From: an uncultured Gellertiella sp.
GTDB taxonomy: Bacteria > Pseudomonadota > Alphaproteobacteria > Rhizobiales > Rhizobiaceae
Assembly: GCF_963457605.1 (NCBI RefSeq)
Contig: NZ_OY735139.1
Location: forward strand, 992,001-1,056,000
Direction of reading: 5' to 3'
DNA length: 64,000 bases
Position numbers and translations under genes: made by a program. Below, one piece after another: positions 48,450 to 56,900 of the stretch. Numbering within the stretch: position 1 is the first letter of the stretch; each line of letters starts with the position of its first letter. The notes under the pieces were generated by a model, which saw nothing but the letters and a program-made list of their open reading frames with translations, ran no database searches and was not told the DNA's origin.

Positions 48450-49256
48450 ATGAGCGCTACAGCTGAACACATCCGCACCGAGGCCGCGACACCTCTGGTG
48501 GAACTCAAAGACATCTCGATCGCCTTCGGCGGCATCAAGGCCGTGGATCACGCCTCCGTGGAGCTTTTCCCCGGCGAAGTGGTGGGCCTGCTCGGCCATA
48601 ACGGCGCGGGCAAATCGACGCTGATCAAGATCCTCTCCGGTGCCTATCCGCGGGATGGCGGCTCGATCATGATCAATGGCGAGGAAGCCACGATCAACAA
48701 TCCGCGCGACGCCAAGTCCTATGGCATCGAGACCATCTACCAGACCCTGGCGCTGGCCGACAATGTCGATGCCGCCGCCAATCTCTTCCTCGGCCGCGAG
48801 TTGCTCACCCCCTGGGGAACGCTCGACGATGCCGCCATGGAAGCTGAAGCCCGCAAGGTGATGGGCCGCCTCAACCCGAACTTCCGCCGCTTCAAGGAGC
48901 CGGTGAAGGCACTGTCAGGCGGTCAGCGCCAGTCGGTGGCCATCGCCCGCGCCATCCTGTTCAACGCCCGCATCCTGATCATGGACGAGCCGACGGCAGC
49001 GCTGGGGCCGCAGGAGACAGCTCAGGTGGGCGAACTGATCAAGGAGTTGAAGAAGGATGGCATCGGCATCTTCCTGATCAGCCACGACATCCACGATGTC
49101 TTCGATCTCGCGGACCGCGTGACGGTGATGAAAAACGGCCAGGTGGTCGGCCATGCCCGCACGGAAGATGTCACCAAGGACGAAGTGCTGGGGATGATCA
49201 TCCTCGGCAAATGCCCGCCAGGAGCGATCCCCGGTCCGGGTGCCAGCAAGTCCTGA
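48450..49256 (+). CDS. xylG: Sugar ABC transporter ATP-binding protein, single domain
   Basis: 268 aa. One complete ABC ATPase: Walker [10 protein letters not shown], signature [10 protein letters not shown], Walker [14 protein letters not shown]-loop ISHDIHD. Enterobacterial XylG has two ATPase domains in about 510 residues; this half-size form, as in rhizobial FrcA, must work as a dimer. It starts 11 bases after xylH (AAGGAGGCC site). The end is 105 bases before repeat copy B. Confidence 0.92.
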   Translation: MSATAEHIRTEAATPLVELKDISIAFGGIKAVDHASVELFPGEVVGLLGHNGAGKSTLIKILSGAYPRDGGSIMINGEEATINNPRDAKSYGIETIYQTLALADNVDAAANLFLGRELLTPWGTLDDAAMEAEARKVMGRLNPNFRRFKEPVKALSGGQRQSVAIARAILFNARILIMDEPTAALGPQETAQVGELIKELKKDGIGIFLISHDIHDVFDLADRVTVMKNGQVVGHARTEDVTKDEVLGMIILGKCPPGAIPGPGASKS

Positions 49257-49361
49257 TCCGGCCGGAGTATCCGCACCGCGCCCGCGCGAAGCTGTCAGGT
49301 TCAACTTGATCCGGACAGCCTCGCGCGGGCGCGGTGTTCCATTGTTGCTGCATGCCGCGAC

Positions 49362-49500
49362 TAGAGTTTGTCAGGGAAAAGTGGAATCCGGTTTTCCCGC
49401 TCAAACTCGTTTGAGCGCTCAAACTCGTTTGAGCGAAAAGACAAACGAAAACAAATTTGCTTGGAGTCTGTCAGGTTCTATATGAACCTGACAGACTCCA
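49362..49500 (+). repeat. Palindromic repeat element, copy B
   Basis: The left end is TAGAGTTTGTCAGGG. Two tandem palindromes with arms GCTCAAAC / GTTTGAGC follow (49399-49416, 49417-49434), then GAAAAGACAAACG. The right end is a hairpin with perfect 16-base arms (GGAGTCTGTCAGGTTC, 49463-49478, and its complement, 49484-49499). It is the tidiest copy and a good reference for the family. As RNA it would form three hairpins in a row just behind the xylFHG operon and could act as a transcript-stabilising or terminating structure. Confidence 0.88.
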
Positions 49501-49548
49501 GGGGCTGTGCCATTTTCAGAAGACCGCCCCAATCATCCGGCAAAATAA

Positions 49549-49574
49549 GAAGCCCACTCGAGAGAGGGCCTTTC
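49549..49574 (+). terminator. Possible weak terminator between repeat copies B and C
   Basis: AAGCCCACTC (49549-49558) pairs with GAGAGGGCCTT-like sequence (49563-49572) through CCC/GGG and CTC/GAG, with an A-A mismatch, followed by only TTTC. It could be the original terminator of xylFHG, pushed away by insertion of copy B. Weak; offered as a possibility. Confidence 0.25.
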
Positions 49575-49596
49575 GCAATGGCGTCTGCCAGTTTCC

Positions 49597-49780
49597 TGGA
49601 GTTTGTCAGGGAAAACACGCAAACGACATATTGCGTTTGGAATCCCGTTTTCCCGCTCAAACTTGTTTGAGCGGGAAAACGGGTTTGAGCGCGCAAACAA
49701 GCTTGAGCGCGCGAACAGGTTCGCGCGGGAAAACCGGGCTCCAAACGCACGACTTCGTTTGCGTGTTTTCCCGGACAAGC
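49597..49780 (+). repeat. Palindromic repeat element, copy C (large fold-back)
   Basis: The left end TGGAGTTTGTCAGGG resembles copies A and B, but here both outer arms extend to about 59 bases (49597-49655 and 49722-49780). Each runs from a TTTTCCC-type end through CGTTTG and CCAAACGCA-type blocks to a GGGAAAAC block. The middle carries several copies of the CAAAC / GTTTG motif in altered form (TTGAGCGCGC units). The element could fold into one long branched hairpin. The rest of the 638-base gap between xylG and the MarR gene (49257-49361, 49501-49596, 49781-49894) shows no gene. Confidence 0.75.
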
Positions 49781-49894
49781 TTTATACACATGATGTGCTC
49801 AAGTAGGAGCCCGAACCACGAAATTGTGGTCTCCTGAACAGGGATCAGGAGACATCGGCAGGCAGGGCTTTGCTTGCCGATGTTCCGCCCCGCT

Positions 49895-50338
49895 TCAGTA
49901 GGAAAGACGGGTTAGCAACTCCACCAGTTGATCCCGCTCCACGATGCCGCCGAGCCGGGCAATGATGCGGGCTTCGTGCTGGCGCCATTTGCTGCTGGTT
50001 TCCACAACGAAATCGGTGCCCTGACGCGTCAGGAACAGGGCCTGCACCCGCCGGTCGCTGTCAGGTTTGCGCCGTTCGGCCAGCCCCCTCTGCTGCAGGG
50101 CATCCACCAGGGCAACAAAGTTTGCCCGCTGGATACCGAGGATCTCCGCAGCATCCGATTGCTTGATCCCTGGCTGGCTTCCAAGAAGCATCAGCAGAGA
50201 AAATTCAGCCGGCCGGAGATCGTAGGATGCAAAGGTTTCGCTGAAATCATGCAAAACCGTCTGCTGGGCTCGGCGCAACCAATAGCCGATGCCGTCTTCT
50301 ACTGTGGAACTGCTCATATCAATGGATATATTCATCAC
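49895..50338 (-). CDS. MarR-family transcriptional regulator
   Basis: 147 aa with the MarR winged helix: FSLLMLLGSQPGIKQSDAAEILGI, RANFVALVDALQQRGLAERR, and the wing KPDSDRRVQALFLTRQG. Regulators of this type usually respond to phenolics or stress and repress an adjacent gene. No target gene is adjacent; the region upstream of it is an AT-rich stretch. Its codon use is somewhat less GC-biased than that of its neighbours, hinting at later acquisition. Confidence 0.9.
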   Translation of the reverse strand: MMNISIDMSSSTVEDGIGYWLRRAQQTVLHDFSETFASYDLRPAEFSLLMLLGSQPGIKQSDAAEILGIQRANFVALVDALQQRGLAERRKPDSDRRVQALFLTRQGTDFVVETSSKWRQHEARIIARLGGIVERDQLVELLTRLSY

Positions 50339-50620
50339 TCTATCCTCATTTATAGCAAAAAAACGTTTTTTAAAATTTGACCCGATGGTTACTCGTTAAC
50401 AAAAGCTTCGAGACAATGTTTTATTCAGCGCATCGGTCGCTGTCACCAAGGTAATATATATATACTCAAAAAGATAACGGATATGCTAATTTTAACTCCA
50501 AAGTTCTTATTATTTATAAATTATAAAGCATAACCATTGAGACCTATACTTTAATGTTATATCTTACGCATAAATCAGATGCGAACGTTATAAATTATAT
50601 ATGTCAAAATATCACATCCG
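50339..50620. other. AT-rich intergenic stretch
   Basis: About 280 bases upstream of the marR-type gene with runs such as TATATATATAC, TTATTATTTATAAATTATAAAG and AAATTATATATG (shortened here), in a genome segment that is otherwise strongly GC-rich. No credible reading frame is seen. It could be a promoter region under control of a xenogeneic silencer such as MucR or an acquired fragment. The following 200 bases (50621-50824) return to normal composition and show no gene. Confidence 0.5.
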
Positions 50621-50824
50621 GCAACGCCCGCAGCGCTGCGCCACAAATCACCCGCGAATCACCTGTGCTGCCTGCCAGATTTCCGCAATGCCCGGCAACC
50701 CGCCATGGCCGCTTTCAGGCAGATCCGGAATTCGACGCCCGAAAGCGAAATTAATCATTGAAGACGGGAGACAGCTGAGCTAAGTACGCCTTCACCGGCG
50801 CAACGCAACAGCCTGCCCCGGAGA

Positions 50825-50901
50825 GCACCCGTAGCTCAGCTGGATAGAGTGTTGGATTCCGATTCCAAAGGTCACAGGTTCGAATCCTGTCGGGTGCGCC
50901 A
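50825..50901 (+). tRNA. tRNA-Arg (anticodon CCG)
   Basis: 77 bases including the encoded CCA. Acceptor stem GCACCCG / CGGGTGC, discriminator G, D-loop AGCTCAGCTGGATAGAGT, anticodon stem TTGGA / TCCAA with loop TTCCGAT (anticodon 50859-50861), and T-loop GTTCGAATC. It reads CGG codons, common in GC-rich genomes. No integrase gene or repeated 3' end is visible nearby, so use as an attachment site is not shown. Confidence 0.95.
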
Positions 50902-50975
50902 TTTCATCAGAACCATGAATTACACATAAACGGGTGCGGTGTAGCTAGCGCACATCCTGCACCGGATCAGGCCTT

Positions 50976-51133
50976 TGCAGGTCGAACCGGCAGATGCGGT
51001 TTCTGGAGGGGGACGGAAGGCGCGCAAACTCCTGATCGGCAGCCTGCGTGGCCACCGGCGGATGATCGCGTCTGATGCCTCGGATTTCCGTGCGCAAACC
51101 GGACCTCCAGCCGCATCGGCGTTCAACCTGAAG
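50976..51133. repeat. Imperfect long inverted repeat between tRNA-Arg and csp
   Basis: AGGTCGAACC...GATGCGG...CTGGAGG (about 50976-51007) is matched on the other strand by AGGTTGAACG...GATGCGG...TGGAGG (about 51103-51133), and inner blocks around ACGGAA also pair. Folded, it gives an imperfect hairpin of about 155 bases. The similarity to the A-D repeat family is not evident. It could be an intergenic mosaic element or a structured RNA; no protein gene is seen in the 280 bases. Confidence 0.4.
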
Positions 51134-51184
51134 CCCGCTCCTGCACCTGTTCGTCACATTCTCCCGCATCCGAAAAACTAAAAG

Positions 51185-51359
51185 TTGACAAAGCCCCCGG
51201 GGCGTCCTACATAGGGTTTGTCGATATTTGCTTGTTTGACTTTTGTTATCGCACTTTTTGAAAGTGCCCTGGACGAACTTCCCCCTTCAAATTCGAGCTA
51301 ACCGCGCCGTGTCGTTTTGGCATGTCGTTTATTCCAATGTTGCTATGAAAGGGTTCGTT
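51185..51359 (+). promoter_or_regulatory. Cold-shock gene promoter and structured 5' leader
   Basis: TTGACA (51185-51190) and TACATA (51208-51213), exactly 17 bases apart, form a strong promoter. Transcription from about 51220 gives a leader of about 140 bases, typical of cold-shock genes. Within it GCACTTT-TTG-AAAGTGC (51251-51267) forms a tight hairpin. AAAGGG (51348-51353) is the ribosome-binding site. Confidence 0.7.
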
Positions 51360-51569
51360 ATGGCCACTGGCACAGTTAAATGGTTCAATTCCACAAAAGG
51401 CTTCGGCTTCATTCAGCCTGACAACGGCGGCCCGGATGTGTTCGTTCACATCTCCGCAGTTGAGCGCGCTGGCATGCGCGAAATCGTAGAAGGTCAGAAG
51501 ATCGGCTACGAAATGGAACGCGACAACAAGTCGGGCAAGATGTCCGCTTGTCAGCTCCAGGCTGCTTAA
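51360..51569 (+). CDS. cspA: Cold-shock protein (CspA family)
   Basis: 69 aa, one cold-shock domain: [17 protein letters not shown] with RNP1 KGFGFI, and VFVHIS as RNP2. It binds single-stranded RNA and DNA and melts RNA structure. The start at 51360 is set by the family N-terminus and AAAGGG six bases upstream. The promoter, leader and terminator are all visible, so it is probably a single-gene transcript. Confidence 0.96.
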   Translation: MATGTVKWFNSTKGFGFIQPDNGGPDVFVHISAVERAGMREIVEGQKIGYEMERDNKSGKMSACQLQAA

Positions 51570-51637
51570 ATAGGACGTCGTATTCGGACGGTGACCACGG
51601 ATGTACTGGCACTGTCACAGGATATGAGCGCCCCGGG

Positions 51638-51666
51638 AAGGTCAGGCAGATTGTCTGGCCTTTTTT
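51638..51666 (+). terminator. Terminator after the cold-shock gene
   Basis: AAGGTCAG (51638-51645) pairs with CTGGCCTT (51655-51662, one G-T wobble) around a nine-base loop and runs into six T (51661-51666). A standard rho-independent terminator about 70 bases behind the stop. Confidence 0.75.
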
Positions 51667-51809
51667 ATTTCCGCCGCAAAGACGGCGCGACAGACTGAAT
51701 GGCGTGAAAGAGACGCGCCGTTGCTCCGAAGACAGCATATTCCTCGTCTCATGGCCGACCCCTTGATGTCGGCGGGGTCTGCACAATCTGCATGACAGGA
51801 TAAATCACA

Positions 51810-52031
51810 ATGGCCCAGAATTTTGGAAAAGCGCGGGAGCAGGCGGAAACCGCCTTTGGCAAGACCCAGTCGCAATTCATGGCCCGCGACCGCATTCTTT
51901 CCGAACAGGATGCCCTCGTCCAGGCCCGCGACGAGAAGACCGCACGGTTACGCGAATTGCGCATGGCAAAAGAAGCCAGCGCGACCCCCGCGACCGCCAC
52001 TCCCAAACGCAGCGCCAAACGCAAGAGCTGA
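51810..52031 (+). CDS. Small charged helical protein
   Basis: 73 aa, rich in Ala, Glu, Gln, Lys and Arg, predicted to be one long helix (KAREQAETAFGKTQSQFMAR...) with a basic tail of Pro/Ala/Lys. No known domain recognised. It has AGGA ten bases before the ATG and lies between the cold-shock gene and the DUF6481 gene, all on one strand. Possibly an RNA- or membrane-associated accessory protein; this is speculation. Confidence 0.55.
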   Translation: MAQNFGKAREQAETAFGKTQSQFMARDRILSEQDALVQARDEKTARLRELRMAKEASATPATATPKRSAKRKS

Positions 52032-52118
52032 AGCCTGCGCCTCAAACGACCGGCACGCACGGACTGAAAGGCCCACCGGCCACTGTCCCGATGCCCCTCT
52101 CCAATGGATTGATCGAAC

Positions 52119-52499
52119 TTGAAGAACACCCGCGACAATGGCTTGTCAGACCGCCGCCAGGCATCGATAGAAGCCAAAAAAGCCCAGCTTGAAAATTTCA
52201 GGACCGCCCAGAAGGCTGCCGAACCCAGCCAGGCGATTCGCCAGGCCGAGCGTCTGGCGATGGCCGAAGCCCGCGAGGCACGCCGCGCCGCCCAGGCGGA
52301 AGCAAAGCGCGCCGAACAGGCCCGCCGCCAGCAGGAAGAGGCACTGCGGCTTGAAACCGCTGCCGCCGATGCTGAAGCTGCCGAGGCCGCCCGCATTCAG
52401 GCCGAAGCCGACCAGGCCGCCCGCCTGATCGAGGAAGAAGCCGCCCGCAAGGCCGAGCGCGACCGCCGCTACGCCAGCCGCAAGGCCCGCCAGTCCTGA
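52119..52499 (+). CDS. DUF6481-family coiled-coil protein
   Basis: 126 aa starting at TTG 52119, which gives MKNTRDNGLSDRRQ, the family-type N-terminus. Nearly the whole chain is a charged, Ala-rich helix with strong coiled-coil character (AEAREARRAAQAEAKRAEQ) and a basic end (RKARQS). Such proteins occur near cold-shock genes in Rhizobiaceae; their function is unknown. Its composition resembles that of the preceding 73-residue protein. Confidence 0.7.
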   Translation: MKNTRDNGLSDRRQASIEAKKAQLENFRTAQKAAEPSQAIRQAERLAMAEAREARRAAQAEAKRAEQARRQQEEALRLETAAADAEAAEAARIQAEADQAARLIEEEAARKAERDRRYASRKARQS

Positions 52500-52645
52500 C
52501 AGGAATTCCAGGAGCCGCGTCATCGGCTCCTGACCAGCCACGGCTTGCTCAGGTTTCCACCAGGCATGGCTCAAATGCCTGTTGGCAAGCCGTGCCCCAT
52601 CGCAAAACCGCTTCACACTTTTGCGCGACATGCGATAGGTAGGAC

Positions 52646-53911
52646 ATGGCCTTTCGCTTCATCCATACCGCCGATATCCATCTCGACAGTCCGCTGCGCT
52701 CGCTGTCGCTGCGCAATCCCGAGCTTGCCAGCCTGATTGGCGATGCCACCCGGCAGGCCTTCGTGCGGATCATCGATATCGCGCTCGACGAACAGGTGGA
52801 TGCGCTGGTCATTGCCGGCGATCTCTATGATGGCGAGCAGACGTCGATGAAGACCGCCCGCTTTCTCGCCACCCAATTGCAGCGGCTGGATCAGGCGGGC
52901 ATCCGCACCTTCGTCATCCGCGGCAACCACGATGCACTGTCGAAAGTCACCCAGGAACTGGTGCTGCCCCCCTCCGTCAAGCTTTTTGGCGGCAGGGCTG
53001 AAGCGGTGGAACTTATGGGCGGCGGCCTGCCCCTCGCCTTTCACGGCATCAGCTTTGCCAGGCCGCAGGCGCCGGAAAGCCTGCTGCCGAAATTCCGCGC
53101 GCCCGTCGCCGATGCGGTCAATATCGGCATTCTCCACACCAGCCTTGCCGGTGCCCCCGGTCACGATCCCTATGCGCCCTGCACCGCCAGCGATCTGCAC
53201 GGCTTCGGTTTCGACTACTGGGCGCTCGGCCATATCCACCAGCGCAGCCATCATGCAGGACCGAAAACCGTGGTGATGCCAGGCATGCCGCAGGGCCGGG
53301 ATATCAACGAAGCCGGACCAAAAAGCCTGTCGCTGGTGACCGTCCATGCTGATCGCCGCATTTCGGTCGAGGAACGGCTGACCAGCGTTGCGGAATTCTG
53401 CCGGGTTTCAGTCGATGTCTCATCGGCCAGCGACTGGCGCGACCTGATCGGGCTGATCGGCGGAAAACTCGAACAGGCCCGCGAAAACACCCGCTCGGAG
53501 CATATGGTCGCCCGCGTCAGGCTGACGGGCGCGACCGGGCTTTCCTTTCAGCTTCGCCGCGACCTCGACCTGTTGCAGCAGGATATCGAGCACCGCGCGG
53601 AGGGCATCGGCAGGAGCTTTGTCGAAAAGCTGGAACTTGCCGTCACTGCCCCCGCCACCGCATCCCCCGGCAGCGGCGACCCGGTTGCCGAACTCGGACA
53701 TCTCCTGCGCGACGAGATCCTGACACGCCACGGCTTTCGCGAGGACATCCGCGAGATGATCATCGAACTGCGCGACGGCCTGCCGCGCGAGGCACGCGGC
53801 TTCAGCGGCGCAAGCGATGCCGAGCTGGATGCCTTCATCGAGACGCTGCTTTGCGAAAGCGGCGAGGATATCATCGCCCTGATGTCGGCCCCTGCCCGCG
53901 AGGATCTCTGA
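52646..53911 (+). CDS. SbcD/YhaO-like DNA repair exonuclease
   Basis: 421 aa calcineurin-like phosphoesterase with the Mre11/SbcD motif order: HTADIHLD, AGDLYDGE, GNHDA, ILHTS and GHIHQRS, which carry the Asp, His and Asn ligands of two Mn ions. It is closer to Bacillus YhaO than to classical SbcD. The next gene, overlapping by one base, encodes the matching large ATPase, so the two probably form an SbcCD/Mre11-Rad50-like complex that processes DNA ends or hairpins. Confidence 0.9.
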   Translation: MAFRFIHTADIHLDSPLRSLSLRNPELASLIGDATRQAFVRIIDIALDEQVDALVIAGDLYDGEQTSMKTARFLATQLQRLDQAGIRTFVIRGNHDALSKVTQELVLPPSVKLFGGRAEAVELMGGGLPLAFHGISFARPQAPESLLPKFRAPVADAVNIGILHTSLAGAPGHDPYAPCTASDLHGFGFDYWALGHIHQRSHHAGPKTVVMPGMPQGRDINEAGPKSLSLVTVHADRRISVEERLTSVAEFCRVSVDVSSASDWRDLIGLIGGKLEQARENTRSEHMVARVRLTGATGLSFQLRRDLDLLQQDIEHRAEGIGRSFVEKLELAVTAPATASPGSGDPVAELGHLLRDEILTRHGFREDIREMIIELRDGLPREARGFSGASDAELDAFIETLLCESGEDIIALMSAPAREDL

Positions 53912-56900
53912 TGCGGCTGAAACGGCTCGACCTCACCCGCTTCGGCAAATTTACCGATGCCTGCCTCGATTTCGGTGACAAGCCGCCGCAAGGCCCGGAT
54001 CTGCACATCGTCTACGGGCTGAACGAGGCAGGCAAATCCACCGCCTTTGCCGCCTATATGGATCTGCTGTTCGGCATTCCGATGAAGAGTGCTTACGATT
54101 TCCTGCACCCCTACAGCAGCATGCAGATCGGCGGGCTGCTGGAATTCGATGGCAAGGCGCATGAACTGATCCGGATGAAGCGCAACAGCAATTCGCTGCT
54201 TGATGCAAACGGTCAGCCGGTCAACGAGGCCCTGCTTGCCGCAGCGCTCGGCGGCATCAGCCGTGATGCCTATCGCACCATGTTCTCGCTCGATGAGGAC
54301 ACGCTGAAAAAGGGCGGCGTCGACATCGAGGCCAGCAAGGGCGATCTCGGCGCGCTGCTGTTTGGCGCCAGCGCCGGGCTGTCCGATATCGGCAAGGTGC
54401 TGACGACCCTCTCCGGCGAGGCGGAGGGCCTCTACCGCAAGCGCGGCAGCACGACGCAGCTTGCCCAGCTGAAGCAGAAACATGCAGCCCTGCTCGAAAG
54501 GCGGGCGGCGCTCGACACCCAGGCTTCGGCCTATGCCCAGCTGGTAACGGCCGAAAAGCAGGCGGAATCCGCCCATGAGCAGGTCGGTGCCGAACTTGCC
54601 GCCGCGCGGGAACGTCAGGCGCTGCAGTCCCGCCTTGCCCGCGCCGTGCCGCTGGCCGCCGACCTTTCCCGCCTGAAGGAACGCCTGCGGGCCCTTGCCC
54701 ATCTGCCCCGCCCGGCGCGGGACAGCGTCGCCATGCTGCCGCAGCGGATCCGCGACGAGACCCGGCTCCTCACCCGCCAGGCCGGGATCGAAGACCGGCA
54801 ACGCCAGCGACAGGACGCGCTTGACGCGGTTGCCGTCGATGACGCCCTGCTGGCGCTGGGGCCGCGAATCACGGCGCTTGAGGATATCAGGGCCCGCTAC
54901 CGCACCGCCGAGGCCGACCTGCCCCGGCGGCAGCAGGAGCTTTCGGAAAAGAACGGTGCGCTGCGCCTGCTGCTGGCCGCGCTCGGCAGGGATGCGCAGG
55001 CCAGCGCCGCAAGCCTGCTGCTGCCCGCGCCCGTTACCGGCACGCTGCGCGACCTGATCGAACAGCGCTCCGGCATCGAGGCCGGGCTGAAGACCGCCGC
55101 CCGCGAGCGGCAGCGGATCGACAGCCAGCTCGAAGAGGTCAGCCAGGCGCTCGCAGCCCTCGAATGCCCGGCCGCCACGGTCTCCGCCGCGCTCCTGCGC
55201 CGGATGCAGGCGGCCATCGACCGGTTGCAACGGGGTGATCTTCAGGCGCGCCTGTCGGTCGAAGAGCGCGAGGTGCAGAAGCACCGCGCCGCCGTTGCCC
55301 GCAGCCTTTCCGGCCTGCTGCCCTGGCAGGGCGACAGTGCCGCGCTGGAAAGCCTCACCCTGCCCGACCGGCACCAGTTCGACCGCTGGCGTGGCGAGGC
55401 CGCCGAGCTTGCACGGCGACTGGCCACCCATCGCGACCAGATCCGCACGCTTGAAACCGGGCTTGGACAGGCCCGCGCCCGCATCCTGCTGCTGAAAGAG
55501 GGCGGCAGCGACATCGATGACGCCAGTGCCCGGCGCGCAAGGTCGGAGCGGGACGGGCTCTGGCAGGCGCATCGCGCCACGCTGGACGCCGCCTCCGCCG
55601 CCCGGTTCGAAGCCGCCATGAAGGCCGATGATGCGGTGACGGAAGCCAGGCTTGCGCGCTCCGGCGATCTCGCCGCCCTGCGCCAGCTGGAACAGGAGAT
55701 GACGCTGAACGAGGTCGGGCTTGCCCGGCAGGACGAGCTTTTCCGCGAGGCAAGTGCCGAGCATCAGGCGCTGACCGGGCTGATCCGGTCGCGCATGCCT
55801 TTTGTGCCCGATGGCGCGGACACCGCACCGGACGAACTCATCGCCGGCTTGCAGCGCTGGATGGAGGGCCGCGGCGACTGCCTGTCGGCGGCCCATGATC
55901 TTCATGAGGCCGAAGAGCGGCTGGCCGCATTGACGCGCGAGCGCGATGCGGATTGCGCGGCCCTTGCCGCCTGTCTTGGCGAGGCCGGCATTCCCGTTGC
56001 CGACCAGCCGCCCGCGCAGGTGCTGCTGGCGCTTGCCGAAAATTTCCTTGACCGGGTGGAGGGCGCGGCGAGCGGGCGGAGCACGCTGGAAAAACGGCTG
56101 TCGGACCTGAAAGCCGAAGCGGGCGACCGCGAGCGGGATCTGCGCGACACCGAAGCGGCAGCAACCGACTGGCAGACGCGCTGGATGGCGGCTCTCGGCA
56201 AGACCTGGTTTGGTGACGGGGCCTCGGTGGTGGAGGTCCGCGCCCTCCTGGACACGCTCTCCGGCCTGCCCGCCCTGCTTGGCGAATGCGAGCAGCAGGC
56301 ACAGCGCATCACCAAGATGGAGCTCGACCAGACCGCTTTTGTCGAGGAGATCAGGGCGCTGCACGCCGGGCTTGGCCTGACCTTCGACGACCGGGAGGCC
56401 CGGCAGGCCGACGAGCGCCTGAAACAGGCCTTCGACGCCGCCAGCCGCGCGGCGGAAGAGCGCCAGCGCCTGCAACAGGAGCTTGAGGGGCTGGAGGACG
56501 AACGCCGGGCGCTTGCCCTCGACCGGGCAGAGCATGACGCGGCAAAAGCCCGGCTTAACGATGCCTTCGGGGTCGAGACGCTGGAACGGGCAGAAGCGAT
56601 CACCGGCGACCTCAAGGAACGTGACCTGCTGGAGGAGAAGATCGCGGAAACCAGCCAGTCGCTTTTGGCCGAGCTGCGGGCAGCCGATCTTGACGAGGCC
56701 GGGCGGATGGTCGCCGATGCCGATCCCGACCGCACCGAGGCGGAACTCGCCGCCCTTGCCGACACCATCGACCGGCTGACGCAGCGTGCCCAGGAACACT
56801 ATGGGGCCCTGACGCTGGCGCGCGATCAGCTGAACCGGGTTGGCGGCGACCGGGAAGTGGCGATGATCGAGAGCGAGCGGGCAACCGTGCTGCTCGAAAT

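Noticed and set aside
40838-49780. CRISPR array suggested by repeated CTCAAAC/GTTTGAG units
   Set aside because: The units are adjacent palindromes without unique spacers, and no cas genes are present.
49478-49837. Open frames through repeat copies B and C on both strands
   Set aside because: They exist because the palindromic repeats lack stops; the translations are repetitive and match no family.
50825-50901. tRNA-Arg as the attachment site of an island holding the AT-rich stretch
   Set aside because: No duplicated tRNA 3' end and no integrase gene are seen; the AT-rich stretch lies on the 5' side of the tRNA.
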